From Heterodera schachtii (Eukaryota > Nematoda > Chromadorea > Rhabditida > Heteroderidae): DNA of 64,000 nt. This document shows positions 1 to 10,545 of the stretch, in pieces. Both the position numbers and the translations under genes were made by a program. The stretch covers positions 464,846 to 528,845 of the forward strand of contig SIJG01000013.1 of the NCBI GenBank assembly GCA_023374025.1, read 5' to 3'. Each line of letters opens with the position of its first letter. Position 1 is the first letter of the stretch. The notes under the pieces were generated by a model. That model had not been told where the DNA came from. It ran no database searches and saw nothing but the letters and a program-made list of their open reading frames with translations.

Positions 1-898
1 TTTTAAATTAATATTATTCTTTTGCATCTGATAAAATATTAAAATAGTTTTTATTATTTAATTTTTTTTTTTTTAAATGCATTATAAGGTAATTTTTGTA
101 AAAAGTTATGTATCAGGTTATAATATTTTTCAAAAATTTCGTTATCATTAATATCATTATTTGCTTTTTTTGTTATCTTATGCATTAGTTAAAAATCTCT
201 TTATTTTAGCCTTCTAAGTATACAATTTTGCTTACATTATTCAACTATATTATAATTTATAAATTAATATTAATTTCTTTATCTTTATTTGTTTAAACTT
301 TATTATTCAATTAATAAAAATTATTATTTTATATGATGAAAAGGGATTTGATATTAAATATTTTTAAACTTATATTAAATAAAATTATAAAAAAGTTGTA
401 ATTAGGAACATAAACAAGAATAATCTTTTTTAATTGTTATTTATGTGTAATTTTTAACATAGTGCTTTTGGGGAAAAAGGTTAGAATCTGTTAAATTTTA
501 TGATTAATCTTGATAAAATGGCATTATGTTTTAAAATCATTTAATAATTATTAAAAAGTGTCAAAACGAAAAGTTCACTAAATTTTCCATAATTTTATCA
601 AATTTTCTACCTATATTTATTAATTAGTTTTATCACTTTAAAATTATGGATAATATTTTCCATAATATTTTAACTGGTATTTCTAGAATTAATATTGTAT
701 TTATAGAAAATTATGTAGGTTAAACCTATATAAGTGACAATTTTATAATTAATTCTTATATTTTTGCAGTTTGATTAAATTTTATATTGTAAATAAAATA
801 ATCTGAATAGAGTTTATTATTAAAAATAAATTTACAAAATACATTTTTAAAATTATGTTTTTATATAAAATCACTAGTTTAAACAATCTGGCCTAAAC
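1..898. other. AT-rich DNA, nothing recognised
   Basis: Long A/T runs with no ORF or repeat that I can support. The stretch is either intergenic or intronic. Confidence 0.6.
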
Positions 899-921
899 CT
901 CAGCTGGTTTTTTCCTCCAAT
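899..921 (-). CDS. Candidate 23-nt micro-exon (minus)
   Basis: On the minus strand a TATGCAG acceptor is followed by 23 GC-richer bases reading IGGKNQLR in the open frame, then a GAG/GTTTAG donor-like site. It is surrounded by AT-rich DNA. This is inferred only from composition and splice-like flanks. It could be chance, and no family is recognisable at this length. Confidence 0.18.
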
Positions 922-1349
922 CTGCATATTTTTTATTTGATTGTAACTCATATATAAAATATCATTTTTAGGTTTTTATTTTTTCGCGCCAGAAATGTTT
1001 TTTGTTTTGTTATTTTTTAGTCTTTAATTTTAAATTAAATAACCTTAATTTTTTTATTTCATGGCCATAGAATTGTCTATTAAAGTTTATTAATCGAAAT
1101 TAACCTTTTAAGAGTAGTTAAATTATATTAATCTAAACCAAGATCTCATATCAAAACTCTATAAAATATGTATTTATTTTTTCAAAAAATATGACACGCG
1201 CAGAGGTAGTCTATTTTGAAATTGAATAAAATTCGACAATGAATAGTTTAATTTCATAAATTTATCTATATTGAAAATGCTAATAAATTTGCGTTTCTTA
1301 GATTTTAATTCGAATTCAAAAATATCACCTTTTTCAATAGGCTTTAATT

Positions 1350-1530
1350 GTATTATTGAAATGTTTTATTATTTATTTTTAAAAAGAGGAATTTTTTTAT
1401 TTATGAAAAATTATTTTTATACAAAATATTTCATCACTTTCAAACTCGCATTGCTTTTATCTACCATATTAACGATAAATTCTAGATAATCTATTTTAAA
1501 ATATTCATTATTATATTATTAAATCAGAAA
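1350..1530 (+). repeat. Degenerate direct repeat, copy 1
   Basis: This stretch and 2095-2310 share the same succession of motifs: TTGAAATGTTTTA, AGAGGAATTTTTTTATTTA, CAAAATATTTCAT, TTAACGATAAATT and TTATATTATTAAAT. The copies differ by indels. They look like an old local segmental duplication about 0.75 kb apart. No coding potential is apparent. Confidence 0.6.
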
Positions 1531-2094
1531 CGGAGTAAGCAAAATTTATATAATTTTCTTTATTTAGTTATGATTTTCTAATTTAAGGCATTCACTGATA
1601 ATTCTAATATATAGTTACTTAACCTTTTATTTCTATTTAATAACACATTTTGATAAACTTATTAATACAATTGTCAATAGTAATTAAATAAAACAACACA
1701 AAAGGAGTTATTATTCATTAAACGAATAATTAATCACAGTACATTTGGTTCACACATGTTGATTTAATTGCTTATAATTTAATAAAACAAAATAATGAGT
1801 TATTGAATTATTAAGATTTGGTTAAATAGTCTGTATTGAAATTAAAAGCAAAGATTTTAAATAAAAGATCAATTTTTAATAACTTTAACAACTGTAGTGA
1901 ATGTTAATTAATATTATGTTTTTGTCAAGGTTTTGAATATATAAATTTTTTTTCTAATAACAATGTAAGAAAACTTTAATTATCTTTAATCATTCTTCCA
2001 TCAAGAATGTAATTTATATAAATTTATTTAATTTTTATTGCGCATTTTAATGAAATAGATAGTTTTAATTTTTATGCTATGTGTATTGACATGT

Positions 2095-2310
2095 GCTATT
2101 GAAATGTTTTAATTTATTTATTAGTTAAAAAAGAGGAATTTTTTTATTTAAGAAAAATTTTAATTTTTTACTTTAATTTTTTTATATTGAACTGAACTAA
2201 TTATTTTTATGCAAAATATTTCATAAGTTTTAAATTCGCATAGTCTATTAACGATAAATTTTTAAATGATCTATTTTAAATATTCTTTATTATATTATTA
2301 AATTAGAATT
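2095..2310 (+). repeat. Degenerate direct repeat, copy 2
   Basis: Partner of 1350-1530 with the motifs in the same order. It is about 35 bp longer, mainly through an extra AT-rich stretch after the AGAGGAATTTTTTTATTTA motif. Confidence 0.6.
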
Positions 2311-2505
2311 TGATGCTGTTATTGGAAATATTAATGAATATTTACATAATTTGTAAAATGCATAATAACTATTACTAATTTATTAAAATTTTTAATTAAG
2401 CTTGTTTAACTTTCTAAAATTTTAAAATTTATATCATATGAATGATCTAGTTTTAGCTTTGCAGATAATTCATTAGTGTTGTAGATTAAACTATCAAGTG
2501 CCACG

Positions 2506-2589
2506 ATGCGAAAAAAAGCAACGAACGCTTTATTAGCTCGTTTAAAAATTAAATTGCAATTATTAGCGAAATATATCAGCTTTATGTAA
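2506..2589 (+). CDS. Small ORF or exon, basic 27-residue peptide
   Basis: An ATG-initiated frame of 27 codons encodes a lysine/leucine-rich basic peptide starting MRKKATNALLARLK and ending in TAA. Its first half is richer in G+C than the flanks. No homology is recognised. It may be an exon fragment or a chance ORF. Confidence 0.15.
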   Translation: MRKKATNALLARLKIKLQLLAKYISFM

Positions 2590-3354
2590 AAACGCAGAAT
2601 AGTTTATCACAAAATGAAATTTTTTTATAAAACAGTAAACCATAAGTTTTAAGGAAAAAAAAATTATGATAAGAATAAAAGAATACAATTAACAATGTCT
2701 CTATTAATTATAAAAATTATTATATTTTTATTATTAAAAATTCAATTTTAGAGTTAATTCTTTAACTTTATATCGTATTCTTTTTCATATTACTATATCA
2801 AATATGTTTATAAAATTATTTATATTGTTATAACCAATAATTTTGCATTAATTTCGTATTTTTAATTTTTTAAAATTTATTTTTGTTTTTTGCCTATTCA
2901 GTATTGGGATTGATTTTATTTTTTAAAAATACCAAAATATATAAATATAATTTAAGAATATTAATATTTTAAATTTAAATTTCTATTATCTGTGATGAAC
3001 TCTTAATTCAATAATTTATTAAAAAGATATGTACATTTCATTGATTCCGGGTCTTTTAAAAAGATTATGTTTTAATTTTTTAACTAACTTTTGTTCATTA
3101 TATTTTTATACCATCCCATGATTTCATATGATATACAAATGTATTTTCCTGCACTAAAATAATTAAAAGACAAAAATTCATTTATAGTGGAACCTAATTG
3201 TGGAAATCTAGCATTGTTTCTCATTTTACAGAAAATATTGACTTTTGACATTAATGAATTAAAAAAATCTTTCAAATTTACAAAAATGCTCTCATAACAT
3301 TTTCTCAAATATATCTTAAAATTATGATCAAAAACCACTTTTTTAAACTGGACC
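2590..3354. other. AT-rich DNA, nothing firm
   Basis: AT-rich. An 84-codon minus-strand frame lies at 3084-3338 and contains the run STINEFLSFNYFSAGKYICI, but codon composition matches the AT background and no domain is recognisable, so it is not called as a gene. Confidence 0.4.
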
Positions 3355-4010
3355 CAATATTGACAGATTCCAACAACATCGTATTTTTTTAAATTTTATC
3401 ATTTTTTAAATTATTATTTTATTTTTATTTCCACTCTTTTGTAAAAATTAGTTATCAATTAATATAGACAATTTTATTGATTTAATATAACTTTGTTTTA
3501 GTATGGAATTCACTAGAAAGAATGTAACGCTAAAATAATTTTTTATTTTTGTTTTTCTAAATTAATCATTTTTATTGTGTTAATACAATTTGTTAGATAG
3601 AGAATAGAATTTTATTTTCAAAATATTAATTAATTTAAATTTAATTAATTCAAAATTAAATTTTTTTGAATATAAAACTCCATTATTATTGATTATTGTA
3701 AAGTCACTGTGTTATCATACATTAAATTTTGTTAAAATTATTTCTAAATAAATTATTAAATTTACTTTTCAATACTTAAAATTCATTTAGATAATCATCT
3801 TGTTAGTTTTTAATTTGTTTAATTTGCATGTTTATATATCGCTAAATTACTTTTTTGTGATATAATTATTTTATTAATGAAAGTTTCTGAAAAAATAAAT
3901 TACAATCTCGCGGTCATCAGAGTTTTCAAATCGGTGTGAAATTTCTTGAAGTAATAATTAAAAAAATTAGCTTGCTTTTGAACAAGTGTTTCTTTGAAAT
4001 TGATATTAAA
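3355..4010 (+). repeat. Partial copy of the palindrome-arm repeat family
   Basis: From GATTCCAACAACATCG to GAACAAGTGTTT this stretch matches, with many substitutions, the right arm of the large palindrome (about 41,722-42,101 joined to 42,775-43,190). It lacks the 673 bp hAT-type MITE present in the arms and so supplies a pre-insertion site near CACTGTGTTATCATACATT. Only this interior part is present, without palindromic partner or outer ends. Confidence 0.75.
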
Positions 4011-4313
4011 AAAATAAATTATCATGAATTAAAAAATAATTCAATAAATTTTTAGTTGAGTTTAAGCGGCTAATTTTTGACTAATTTTACAAGTTTTCTT
4101 TATTTGGTTGGTTTATGCATTTTAAGAATGTTATTACTAAATATTTGAAACAGAAAATACTCTGTTTTATAGTATTTCTATTATTATAAGCCAAATTAAA
4201 TTTCATATTCGGCATGATGAAATATTAGATTTTACTGTATGTTTTTAGAGAGTAAGAAACATATTTTCTCAAATTTGTCATTCCTTCAAAATTGTCATCT
4301 CCTCTCCTAATAG

Positions 4314-4943
4314 ATGACAAAGCGAATGGCGAATTTTTCTCCTCCTTCTGACAACAATGCCCCCAAAAAATTTCTGTTCGAGCTTGACCAACTACAAATC
4401 CCCAAAGAAATTGACACTGACAACTCCATTCCCAACTACGCCAAGTTGCTTATTAAGCAGCTTCACTCTCTTTTGAACACCGCCTCGGCGCTAATTCATT
4501 CTCAGGTTGCAGCGGTGGACGCGGTCGAAGAGGAACGACGACTGAGAACCATCGTGACAAATAATCCCGAATGCTAATCGGACAAAGCGACGGAGCGAGC
4601 CCAGGAGGACCGAGCCATTGTGGACCAAATTTTGAATGCCACGGACGTCGACCAAGCACCAATTGTCTTCCGTGTCGGCAAGCAAATGGATGGACGACAG
4701 CGCCCGCTCAAAATGGAATTCCCGAGCAAACACGCAGCGCGACAAGTCATCCGCATGCGCGGAAATGTGCAAGCTTTGAATGGTCTCCATAATGTCCGCG
4801 TCTGCGAAAGCATGACCAAGGAGCAGCTGTCGGAGAGGCGGAAAATGATCGAAGAATGCGCGAAGAAAAGACAGGCGGACAACGGTGATTGGGTGATATA
4901 TGCCAATCAGGTCGTGCTGAGACAGGACATTGACCATATTTGA
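4314..4943 (+). pseudogene. LINE ORF1 protein, one in-frame stop
   Basis: A 209-codon frame starts at the ATG after a short TC-rich leader and is broken once by TAA at 4575-4577; the frame before and after the stop is the same. An acidic/helical N-terminus leads into EEERRLRTIV, then the block VFRVGKQMDGRQRPLKMEFP, then a basic segment with SERRKMIEECAKKR and a C-terminal WVIYANQVVLRQDI. These blocks align with the ORF1 at 62.2 kb and are typical of RRM-like, RNA-binding ORF1 proteins of animal LINEs (family knowledge). G+C is far above that of the neighbouring DNA. Confidence 0.8.
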
Positions 4944-5360
4944 AAAAATTTTTAAATTGTCCAACCAAATCACTGCAAATTACCTATAATTATTACCCAA
5001 AAGTACAAAAAAATTTTCCGGTCAGTAAAAAATTTTTACCAAAAAATTAATCATCCAAATTTTTTAATAAAAAATAAAGGGAATGTTAAATGCTGTCTAG
5101 TAAACATAAGGTCAATAATGAATAAAATCGATGAAATAGCACAACCGAAAAAATTGACATTCTTTTAATCACTGAGATTTAGACCAAAGACGGGGAAGAA
5201 ATCAATTTTTGCCCTTGGATTAAAGATAATTACAATTATATTTTTTCATCAAGGAAATCAAAAACTTGTGGGGGCGGTTGTGGTATTCTAATCAGAAAAG
5301 AAATTGGATTTTTTACGAAATTTTTGGATTAAAAATTTAATTCTGAAATTTTAGTTATTC

Positions 5361-5568
5361 CGTCCTGTTCTTTGTGCGGAAGAGTAAAAGATCAACCCGC
5401 GGTGGGACTTGAACCCACGACCCCAGCAATCCGTGCCGTGCTCTTCCAACTGAGCTACGCAGGCCTCTCTCCATTACTCTATTTCCCCCTATCTTTTGGG
5501 GCGAAATCACTCTCTTAATCCTCCACGGCCACATAGGCACAAGGGGGGAGAGTGCCGCATTTATCACA
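5361..5568 (-). repeat. TRIM 3' LTR (minus orientation)
   Basis: A terminal direct repeat matching 5741-5949 except for ACGGCC versus ACTGCC and one missing C in the ACTCT(C)ATTT tract. It contains the tRNA-like sequence 5395-5464 and a T4 run (minus strand) just downstream, as expected for Pol III termination. Confidence 0.85.
5395..5464 (-). pseudogene. tRNA-like sequence in TRIM LTR (copy 1)
   Basis: 70 nt that fold as a tRNA on three arms. The acceptor is GCCTGCG/CGCGGGT (seven pairs, two of them wobble). The D arm is GCTC-AGTTGGAA-GAGC. The T arm is GTGGG-TTCAAGT-CCCAC. The A box TAGCTCAGTTGG (5446-5457) and B box GGTTCAAGTCC (5405-5415) match the Pol III consensus exactly. The anticodon region is about 2 nt short, gives at best a 4-5 bp stem and has no U33, so no amino-acid identity can be assigned and a translating tRNA is unlikely. 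A TTTT run lies 5 nt downstream. Confidence 0.75.
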
Positions 5569-5581
5569 TCCCCGGCCTCTG
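5569..5581 (-). promoter_or_regulatory. Polypurine-tract-like sequence of the TRIM
   Basis: On the minus strand AGAGGCCGGGGA abuts the 3' LTR start TGTGATAAA. It is purine-rich but interrupted by CC. Position supports a plus-strand priming role. Confidence 0.5.
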
Positions 5582-5721
5582 AGAAGACCGGTCCCCGGTC
5601 TCTTTTATATGAGTAAGCTCCGGCAGACGGACAACTTCTCTAAGAGTGGGGAGGGGGAGCCTGCCGCATAGGCACTAACTCCACGGGGACTGTCGCATAG
5701 ACACTATCCCCACCCGAATGT

Positions 5722-5740
5722 GATCCACCCAGGAGCGCCA
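5722..5740 (-). promoter_or_regulatory. Primer-binding-site-like sequence of the TRIM
   Basis: Immediately inside the 5' LTR the minus strand reads TGGCGCTCCTGGGTGG, complementary to a tRNA 3' end terminating GGAGCGCCA. The position and TGG start are diagnostic of LTR-element reverse-transcription priming. The donor tRNA is not identified. Confidence 0.65.
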
Positions 5741-5949
5741 CGTCCTGTTCTTTGTGCGGAAGAGTAAAAGATCAACCCGCGGTGGGACTTGAACCCACGA
5801 CCCCAGCAATCCGTGCCGTGCTCTTCCAACTGAGCTACGCAGGCCTCTCTCCATTACTCTCATTTCCCCCTATCTTTTGGGGCGAAATCACTCTCTTAAT
5901 CCTCCACTGCCACATAGGCACAAGGGGGGAGAGTGCCGCATTTATCACA
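5741..5949 (-). repeat. TRIM 5' LTR (minus orientation)
   Basis: The second terminal direct repeat, offset 380 bp from the first. On the minus strand it precedes the primer-binding-site-like sequence at 5740-5722. Confidence 0.85.
5775..5844 (-). pseudogene. tRNA-like sequence in TRIM LTR (copy 2)
   Basis: Identical in sequence to 5395-5464, including both Pol III boxes (5826-5837 and 5785-5795), and placed at the same position within the other terminal repeat. Confidence 0.75.
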
Positions 5950-6440
5950 ATTCAACTTCAAAATTTACAGTGTATCAGATTTGTTTTGGTGTATAGACCA
6001 CCCAAAACAACACTCAAACAAACAGAAAATTTGTTTAAATTTTTGCAAAAATTTTTTAATGAAAATGCAGTGACTTTAGGAGATTTTAATTTACCGAATA
6101 AGGATTTGGTATGGAAAAATGGGCATCCCTACTCAATGAGTAAATATGGTGAAATATTTTGTGACTTTTTCAATAGATTTTCTTACGTTTTGGCAACGAA
6201 TGAGCCAACACGGATTAATTCTTGGCTAGATTTGATTTTATCTGCCAATGAAAAAATTATTACTGATTGTACTGTTAAAGGAGGCATATTTTCATCAGAT
6301 CATTTGACACAATTTTTCACATTAATTACTCCTAAAACAAAACCGAAAACAAAGATCGTAAACTTTCGTTGGTTTTGCCCATCGAATGATGTGTTACATT
6401 AATATAGTCATAGCAAATTTTATGAATCTTTCCTCCAAAC

Positions 6441-7229
6441 ATTAATTTAAAAAAATAAATTAATATTAATTAAACGTTGTGGGATAATTATATTCATCCT
6501 TTATTTATTGCCAATTATTTTCTTTGTTCTAAGGCTATAGACAATATTAATTATTTTTAATTTCCAGAAATCTTTCTGATTTTGTCTATTTAAATATTTT
6601 TCATTAATTCTATTTTTAACTAGCTAAAAATGGTTTGAATTTATTTATTTGAGAAAAATTTAGAATATTTTAATGATTATAAGTTTTAAGTTTATAATTT
6701 ACTTTTTAATTATGTATTAAATAATAATGCGATATACAAATTAAATATTGATTAAAATTAACTTCGTTCGTTATTCATTCATTTTGGCTACTTTGAATTT
6801 CTTATCGAAAATTTTTAATATTTTAACATCCCATGTTTTCTGCATTCAATTGTGTTTTCTCAATTTATTTAAATTTAAATTAATTTTTTTTGTTCAAATT
6901 CATTATAAAAATAACCTATTCTTTTTTACATTCGATTTCAAATTTTTAAATTTACTATTATGTCATTAAAAATTTATTTTATTGGATAATTAAACTTTAT
7001 TTTATCATTAATTTCTTTTATTCATATTTTCAGATAATTTCTTAATAAATTTTAATATTCAAATCTAGCAGTGGAACCTTATCCATTTTTTCAGAAACCG
7101 TAATTGTAATTTGGCGAATTATATATTCTTAGCTAAGTTATGATGTTAATTGATTGTTAAATAAATTTAGTTCATTCAAATAAATTTCATTTATGAATTT
7201 TTGAAGATTATAATTTTGTTACATTATAG
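6441..7229. other. AT-rich DNA, nothing recognised
   Basis: Only AT-rich frames with phenylalanine, isoleucine, asparagine and leucine bias (for example 6748-6969), judged non-coding. Confidence 0.5.
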
Positions 7230-7312
7230 AGTTCTGGGTTTGTGACCATTTATGCCATTCACTCAAGGCCTTAAGAAAATTAGTCCAATTCGTGTACATA
7301 ATTGTTCAATAA
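7230..7312 (+). CDS. Candidate 3'-terminal exon
   Basis: An ACATTATAG acceptor-like site is followed by an open frame reading FWVCDHLCHSLKALRKLVQF, ending in TAA at 7310-7312 with AATAAA overlapping the stop. The islet is more GC-rich than its surroundings. No family is recognised. AATAAA is common by chance in DNA this AT-rich, so it adds little. Confidence 0.25.
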
Positions 7313-7802
7313 ACTATTTCATTCAAAAAATTTTTCACTTATTTTAATTTGGTGAATGATAATTAATTTATAAATATAAAAAGCAAAATTTTAGAGTATT
7401 TTTCAATAAAAATAAAATTGACCGATTAATATTACTTCAGAAGAAACAAAAATTATGGATTTATATTTAAAGCAGTTGAAAATATTAAAGTAAAAATAGA
7501 GAGACTAATTATTTAATATTTGTTATTAAAATAATTAACTTGTCTACAATTATATAGCCATTCAATTATAAGACAAATGAATATTATGATAGAAACAATT
7601 TATAACGATAAAATTAAATATATGTATTGATGTGTTTTAGTTTTTTTGTTAAATTTATTTCTTTTAAAATGAAATGTTGTAAATCATAAAACGAAAATAT
7701 TTTTAAAATTTAACCAATTTTTGCTTTTTTATAAATTTTTTAAATTTTGTTTGTCGTATTTTAATAATTTTTGAATGAAATTTTGTTTTTTTAGGTTCTT
7801 GA

Positions 7803-7922
7803 GTAAAATATTGCGTTGCTTTATATGATTGCAAGTCAGGCTGTTTTTTTTCACTCGGCGAATTATTCGCGCTTCAAGCACAAATGTGTCCCCGACAAAA
7901 TGTTTGCCTTGTAAAGAAATAA
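7803..7922 (+). CDS. Candidate exon with SH3-like start motif
   Basis: The frame reads VALYDCKSGCFFSLGELFAL, then CPRQNVCLVKK and a TAA. VALYD resembles the ALYDY opening of SH3 domains and SLGELF loosely matches the following ELSF/GD region, but key aromatic residues are absent. A possible donor GTAAAG lies at 7911. The match is short and the splice acceptor unclear, so this is speculative. Confidence 0.15.
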   Translation, partial: VKYCVALYDCKSGCFFSLGELFALQAQMCPRQNVCLVKK

Positions 7923-8134
7923 TTGTAATTTGTTTTATAAAAATGTTGTATAAAAATTTTTTTTATCATTATTTTGACTTTTATTTTTATTTATATTCAT
8001 TTTTATTTATCTTAGTTTATTTTACTTGATAAATTAATAATACATCAGTTTATTTTATTTACACTAATAAGGTTAAATTTATATGAATCTCAGATAATAT
8101 AAATTTTATATATAATTAATCCCTCATTGATTAG

Positions 8135-8199
8135 AAACTCGTTTAAAATCCCTTGGTGAAGAACTCGCGAAAAACTTCTTGGCAATCCATTATTGCTAA
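8135..8199 (+). CDS. Candidate 3'-terminal exon
   Basis: After ATTGATTAG the frame reads TRLKSLGEELAKNFLAIHYC and stops at TAA (8197-8199). The composition is coding-like (GGT GAA GAA CTC GCG). There is no recognisable domain. Confidence 0.25.
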
Positions 8200-8639
8200 A
8201 CTTGTTATAATACCTTTTTGAATTTTTTTAGAATATTTAAAAAAGATAATTATTTTTAAATTACAATTATCAGTACTATATTTCTTAATATGGATGGAAA
8301 ATTAAAATATTATTTGGTAAAAGCAATTCTGTTTTTTATTACAATGAACTTGCATTAACAAATTAACATTATTCCATGAAGTTCTTGTGTCTCATTTTAT
8401 TGTTTTTCTTTTATTTACTCGCATATCACTAATGAATTGTGAAAAGCGATGGCTGTTGATTAATTTTTGTTTAATTTTAATACTTGTAATTCCGTAAGTT
8501 TTGAAGTATATAAATTATTGAAATTTAGTTAAATTATATTTAATATATTAGTTATAGGTTTGTTATTTTGTTGATTGCAATAAAATATAATTTTATTTTC
8601 TCATAATGTTAATTTCAATTAGTAAATCATGACTTATAC

Positions 8640-8695
8640 CATTTGATAATCGAGAGCTTGTTTCATCTCATTCGTTTTCCAAAGGAGTTTTAATT
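8640..8695 (-). CDS. Candidate internal exon (minus)
   Basis: The minus-strand frame LLWKTNEMKQALDYQM ends exactly at a GTATAAG donor-like site. The upstream acceptor is not clear. No family is recognised. Confidence 0.22.
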
Positions 8696-9721
8696 TTTTA
8701 GATTAGAATTGCTTATATAAAGTTAGCTTTGCAATTTATTCATCATTAAGAAGCTCGAGAAATATTTTTTCATTTTGCAGAATTTAAATAAAAATTTTTT
8801 TTCGTCTTTTTGACTTCCTTCCTTTCAAAATTTATTATTATAATAAAATAAAAAAAATTATGTAAAAATATAATTTATGATAAATAAAATATATACCAAT
8901 TAAATGATGAAAAATTTTCCGAATTATATGAGAAATATTTTAAAGTTTAATAAAAAAAATTTTAATTATTTTTTTATTTGTATGCGTATTGTTTAGCGCC
9001 TTCATAATCAACTAAATGCTATCATTTTATCCACATTTAGTCATTATGTTTAAATTAATTCCAATAATTAAATTTTTAATGTAAATTTTTATGAAAGAAA
9101 AAGATTTTACGAAATAACATAATAAAAATCAATCTTTTATTTTGCAATTATTAAAATGATTTAATAGGATTCAGTACAGTGACTGTTATAACATTTCACA
9201 TTATATAAAATACAAAAATTTGTAAATTTTATGTACCAAATAATAAATGCAAAATTAAAGCAATTATACTCGTGAAAAAAAAATTAATGAAATGAGAAGA
9301 ATATATCACATCATCACATTTTATAAATTTTTAAAAAGTTAAAGTGTTTACTTTGTTGTAAATAAATATCTTATATTAACTAATATGCAGATTAATTATT
9401 TCAAAACTAAATAAGCAGTTTATAATTATTTAAAATGAATTTTTATAACTTTTAAAGACCAAATTGCCCAAAAATAATATTTTTTTAAATATTGGCCGAA
9501 TAAATTTATTCTTAATAAAATTATAATATAAATAATATTATTAAATTAATTAATAAACTTAAGGAATTTTTCTAAAAAACACCTTAAAAGATTTAAGAAT
9601 TTTTAAACACAATTTAAATATTAAAAACAAATAAAATTATAACGCTTACTCATAATTTACTTTGATTATATTTATCTCAATAAAGTAAAAACCTTTTAAT
9701 CTTATAATAATTTTCAAAAAG

Positions 9722-9791
9722 AAAATATAACGCTGCAAACTTCCTGATGAAAGCAGAAGCAGGAAACTTGGTAAACAAGAAATATAAGTGA
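9722..9791 (+). CDS. Candidate 3'-terminal exon
   Basis: The frame reads NAANFLMKAEAGNLVNKKYK and then TGA, followed directly by AATAAATAAA. The codon content (GCT GCA AAC TTC CTG) is unlike the AT background. The 5' boundary is not defined. Confidence 0.27.
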
Positions 9792-10350
9792 ATAAATAAA
9801 AAAGACTAACATTTCTTATTTAACAATTCAAATTACCGTTAAATGAATTAATACATCAGTTGTAAATAGAACCTGTGTTAATAATAGTAATTATTTACCA
9901 TTGTCATATACAAAAACAACTGAAGTAAACTTCATTTAAATGCATTTTTTGCAATTATGAGTTTTGGAAGTAATTAAATAATAAAGCAAAATTATTCAAT
10001 AATTATTTAATTAAAAAATTATTTATTGTTTTTATAAGAATATAAACATTATGTAGCAATCTGTTATATTGAGTAATTAATGCCACACTAGCATACATTT
10101 ATTTCAGCCATATTAATTTTTTAACGAATCATTTAACCTTTTATTTTTCATGTTGACTCTTTAAAAATTTGATTGTGGTTAATTTTTGTCTGTTATATTT
10201 TTTGTTCTTGAGTTAAGGTTTTCTTATATTTCGACCTTTGGAGATTTTAAAGAATATATATTAATTTATCGAACTATTTTAATTAAAAAAAAAAATCAAT
10301 CGCTGTAAAAACGAATGGCACTTAAAAAATGTATGCAAAATATGCCATAC

Positions 10351-10383
10351 CTGTCCGGCACATTGCTCTTGTTTAGTTACCAT
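10351..10383 (-). CDS. Candidate first or internal exon (minus)
   Basis: On the minus strand ATG starts MVTKQEQCAGQ and is followed by a good CAG/GTATGG donor. The frame is also open upstream as ECGPFY. It is a short GC-rich islet. The strand choice rests on the donor site. Confidence 0.25.
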
Positions 10384-10510
10384 ATAAAATGGACCACATT
10401 CATTTTTTCATTATAATTTAACATTTCAATTAATGTAATAATATATAGGGAACAATTTTTTTGGGCATTTGCTTGTTTCTTAAATTAAATAAAATTCTTA
10501 ATTATAAAAT

Positions 10511-10545
10511 TTAAGCTAAAAGCACTATCAGTTGCCTCGAACTTT
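10511..10545 (-). CDS. Candidate 3'-terminal exon (minus)
   Basis: A minus-strand AACTCTTTAG acceptor-like site is followed by 35 nt reading SSRQLIVLLA and TAA. Very short, low support. Confidence 0.15.

Larger units (their letters stand above)
5361..5949 (-). mobile_element. TRIM-like miniature LTR element with tRNA-like LTRs
   Basis: A 589 bp GC-rich insertion inside the LINE endonuclease. It has two near-identical 208/209 bp terminal direct repeats (5361-5568 and 5741-5949; I see one substitution and one 1-bp indel) around a 172 bp internal region with no ORF of note. It is flanked by the 4 bp duplication ATTC (5357-5360 and 5950-5953), and removing it rejoins the LINE protein alignment. 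Read on the minus strand, the LTR begins TGTGATAAATG. The internal part starts with TGGCGCTCC (primer-binding-site-like) and ends with AGAGGCCGGGGA (polypurine-like). These are the hallmarks of TRIM elements. The LTR ends in CG rather than the usual CA. The near-identity of the LTRs implies a young insertion. It would need another element's reverse transcriptase and integrase to move. Confidence 0.8.
5082..6402 (+). pseudogene. LINE ORF2 endonuclease fragment, split by TRIM insertion
   Basis: The frame opens NVKCCLVNIRSIMNK (an Asn of the APE active site), shifts frame near 5165, then reads LLITEI followed by a TAG. A second in-frame stop lies near 5332. The sequence EILVI at about 5345-5359 continues after the insertion as QLQNLQ at 5951, followed by LVYRPPK, LGDFNLP (catalytic Asp/Asn) and SSDHL. 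The nested element spans 5361-5949. After SSDHL the frame ends at 6402. No RT is present. It is non-functional because of the stops, the frameshift and the insertion. Confidence 0.8.
4314..6440 (+). mobile_element. Decayed non-LTR retrotransposon (LINE), copy 1
   Basis: ORF1-type coding sequence (4314-4943) is followed by the N-terminal endonuclease part of ORF2 (about 5082-6402). Both are recognisably homologous to the copy at 62.2 kb. The reverse transcriptase is missing: similarity fades shortly after the endonuclease at about 6.4 kb, so this copy is 3'-truncated or deleted. It carries in-frame stops, a frameshift and a 589 bp nested insertion. The motif set (GDFN, YRPP, a D-H pair near the end) is that of CR1/Jockey-like APE endonucleases. 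The exact clade cannot be set without the RT. Confidence 0.85.

Noticed and set aside
4453..4973. Minus-strand and alternate-frame ORFs of 69-160 codons over LINE ORF1
   Set aside because: Shadows of the plus-strand ORF1, which aligns with the second LINE copy.
6748..8029. AT-rich frames of 66-73 codons rich in Phe/Ile/Leu/Asn
   Set aside because: Amino-acid content mirrors the AT background; only the GC-richer part at 7.8 kb was kept, as a weak exon.
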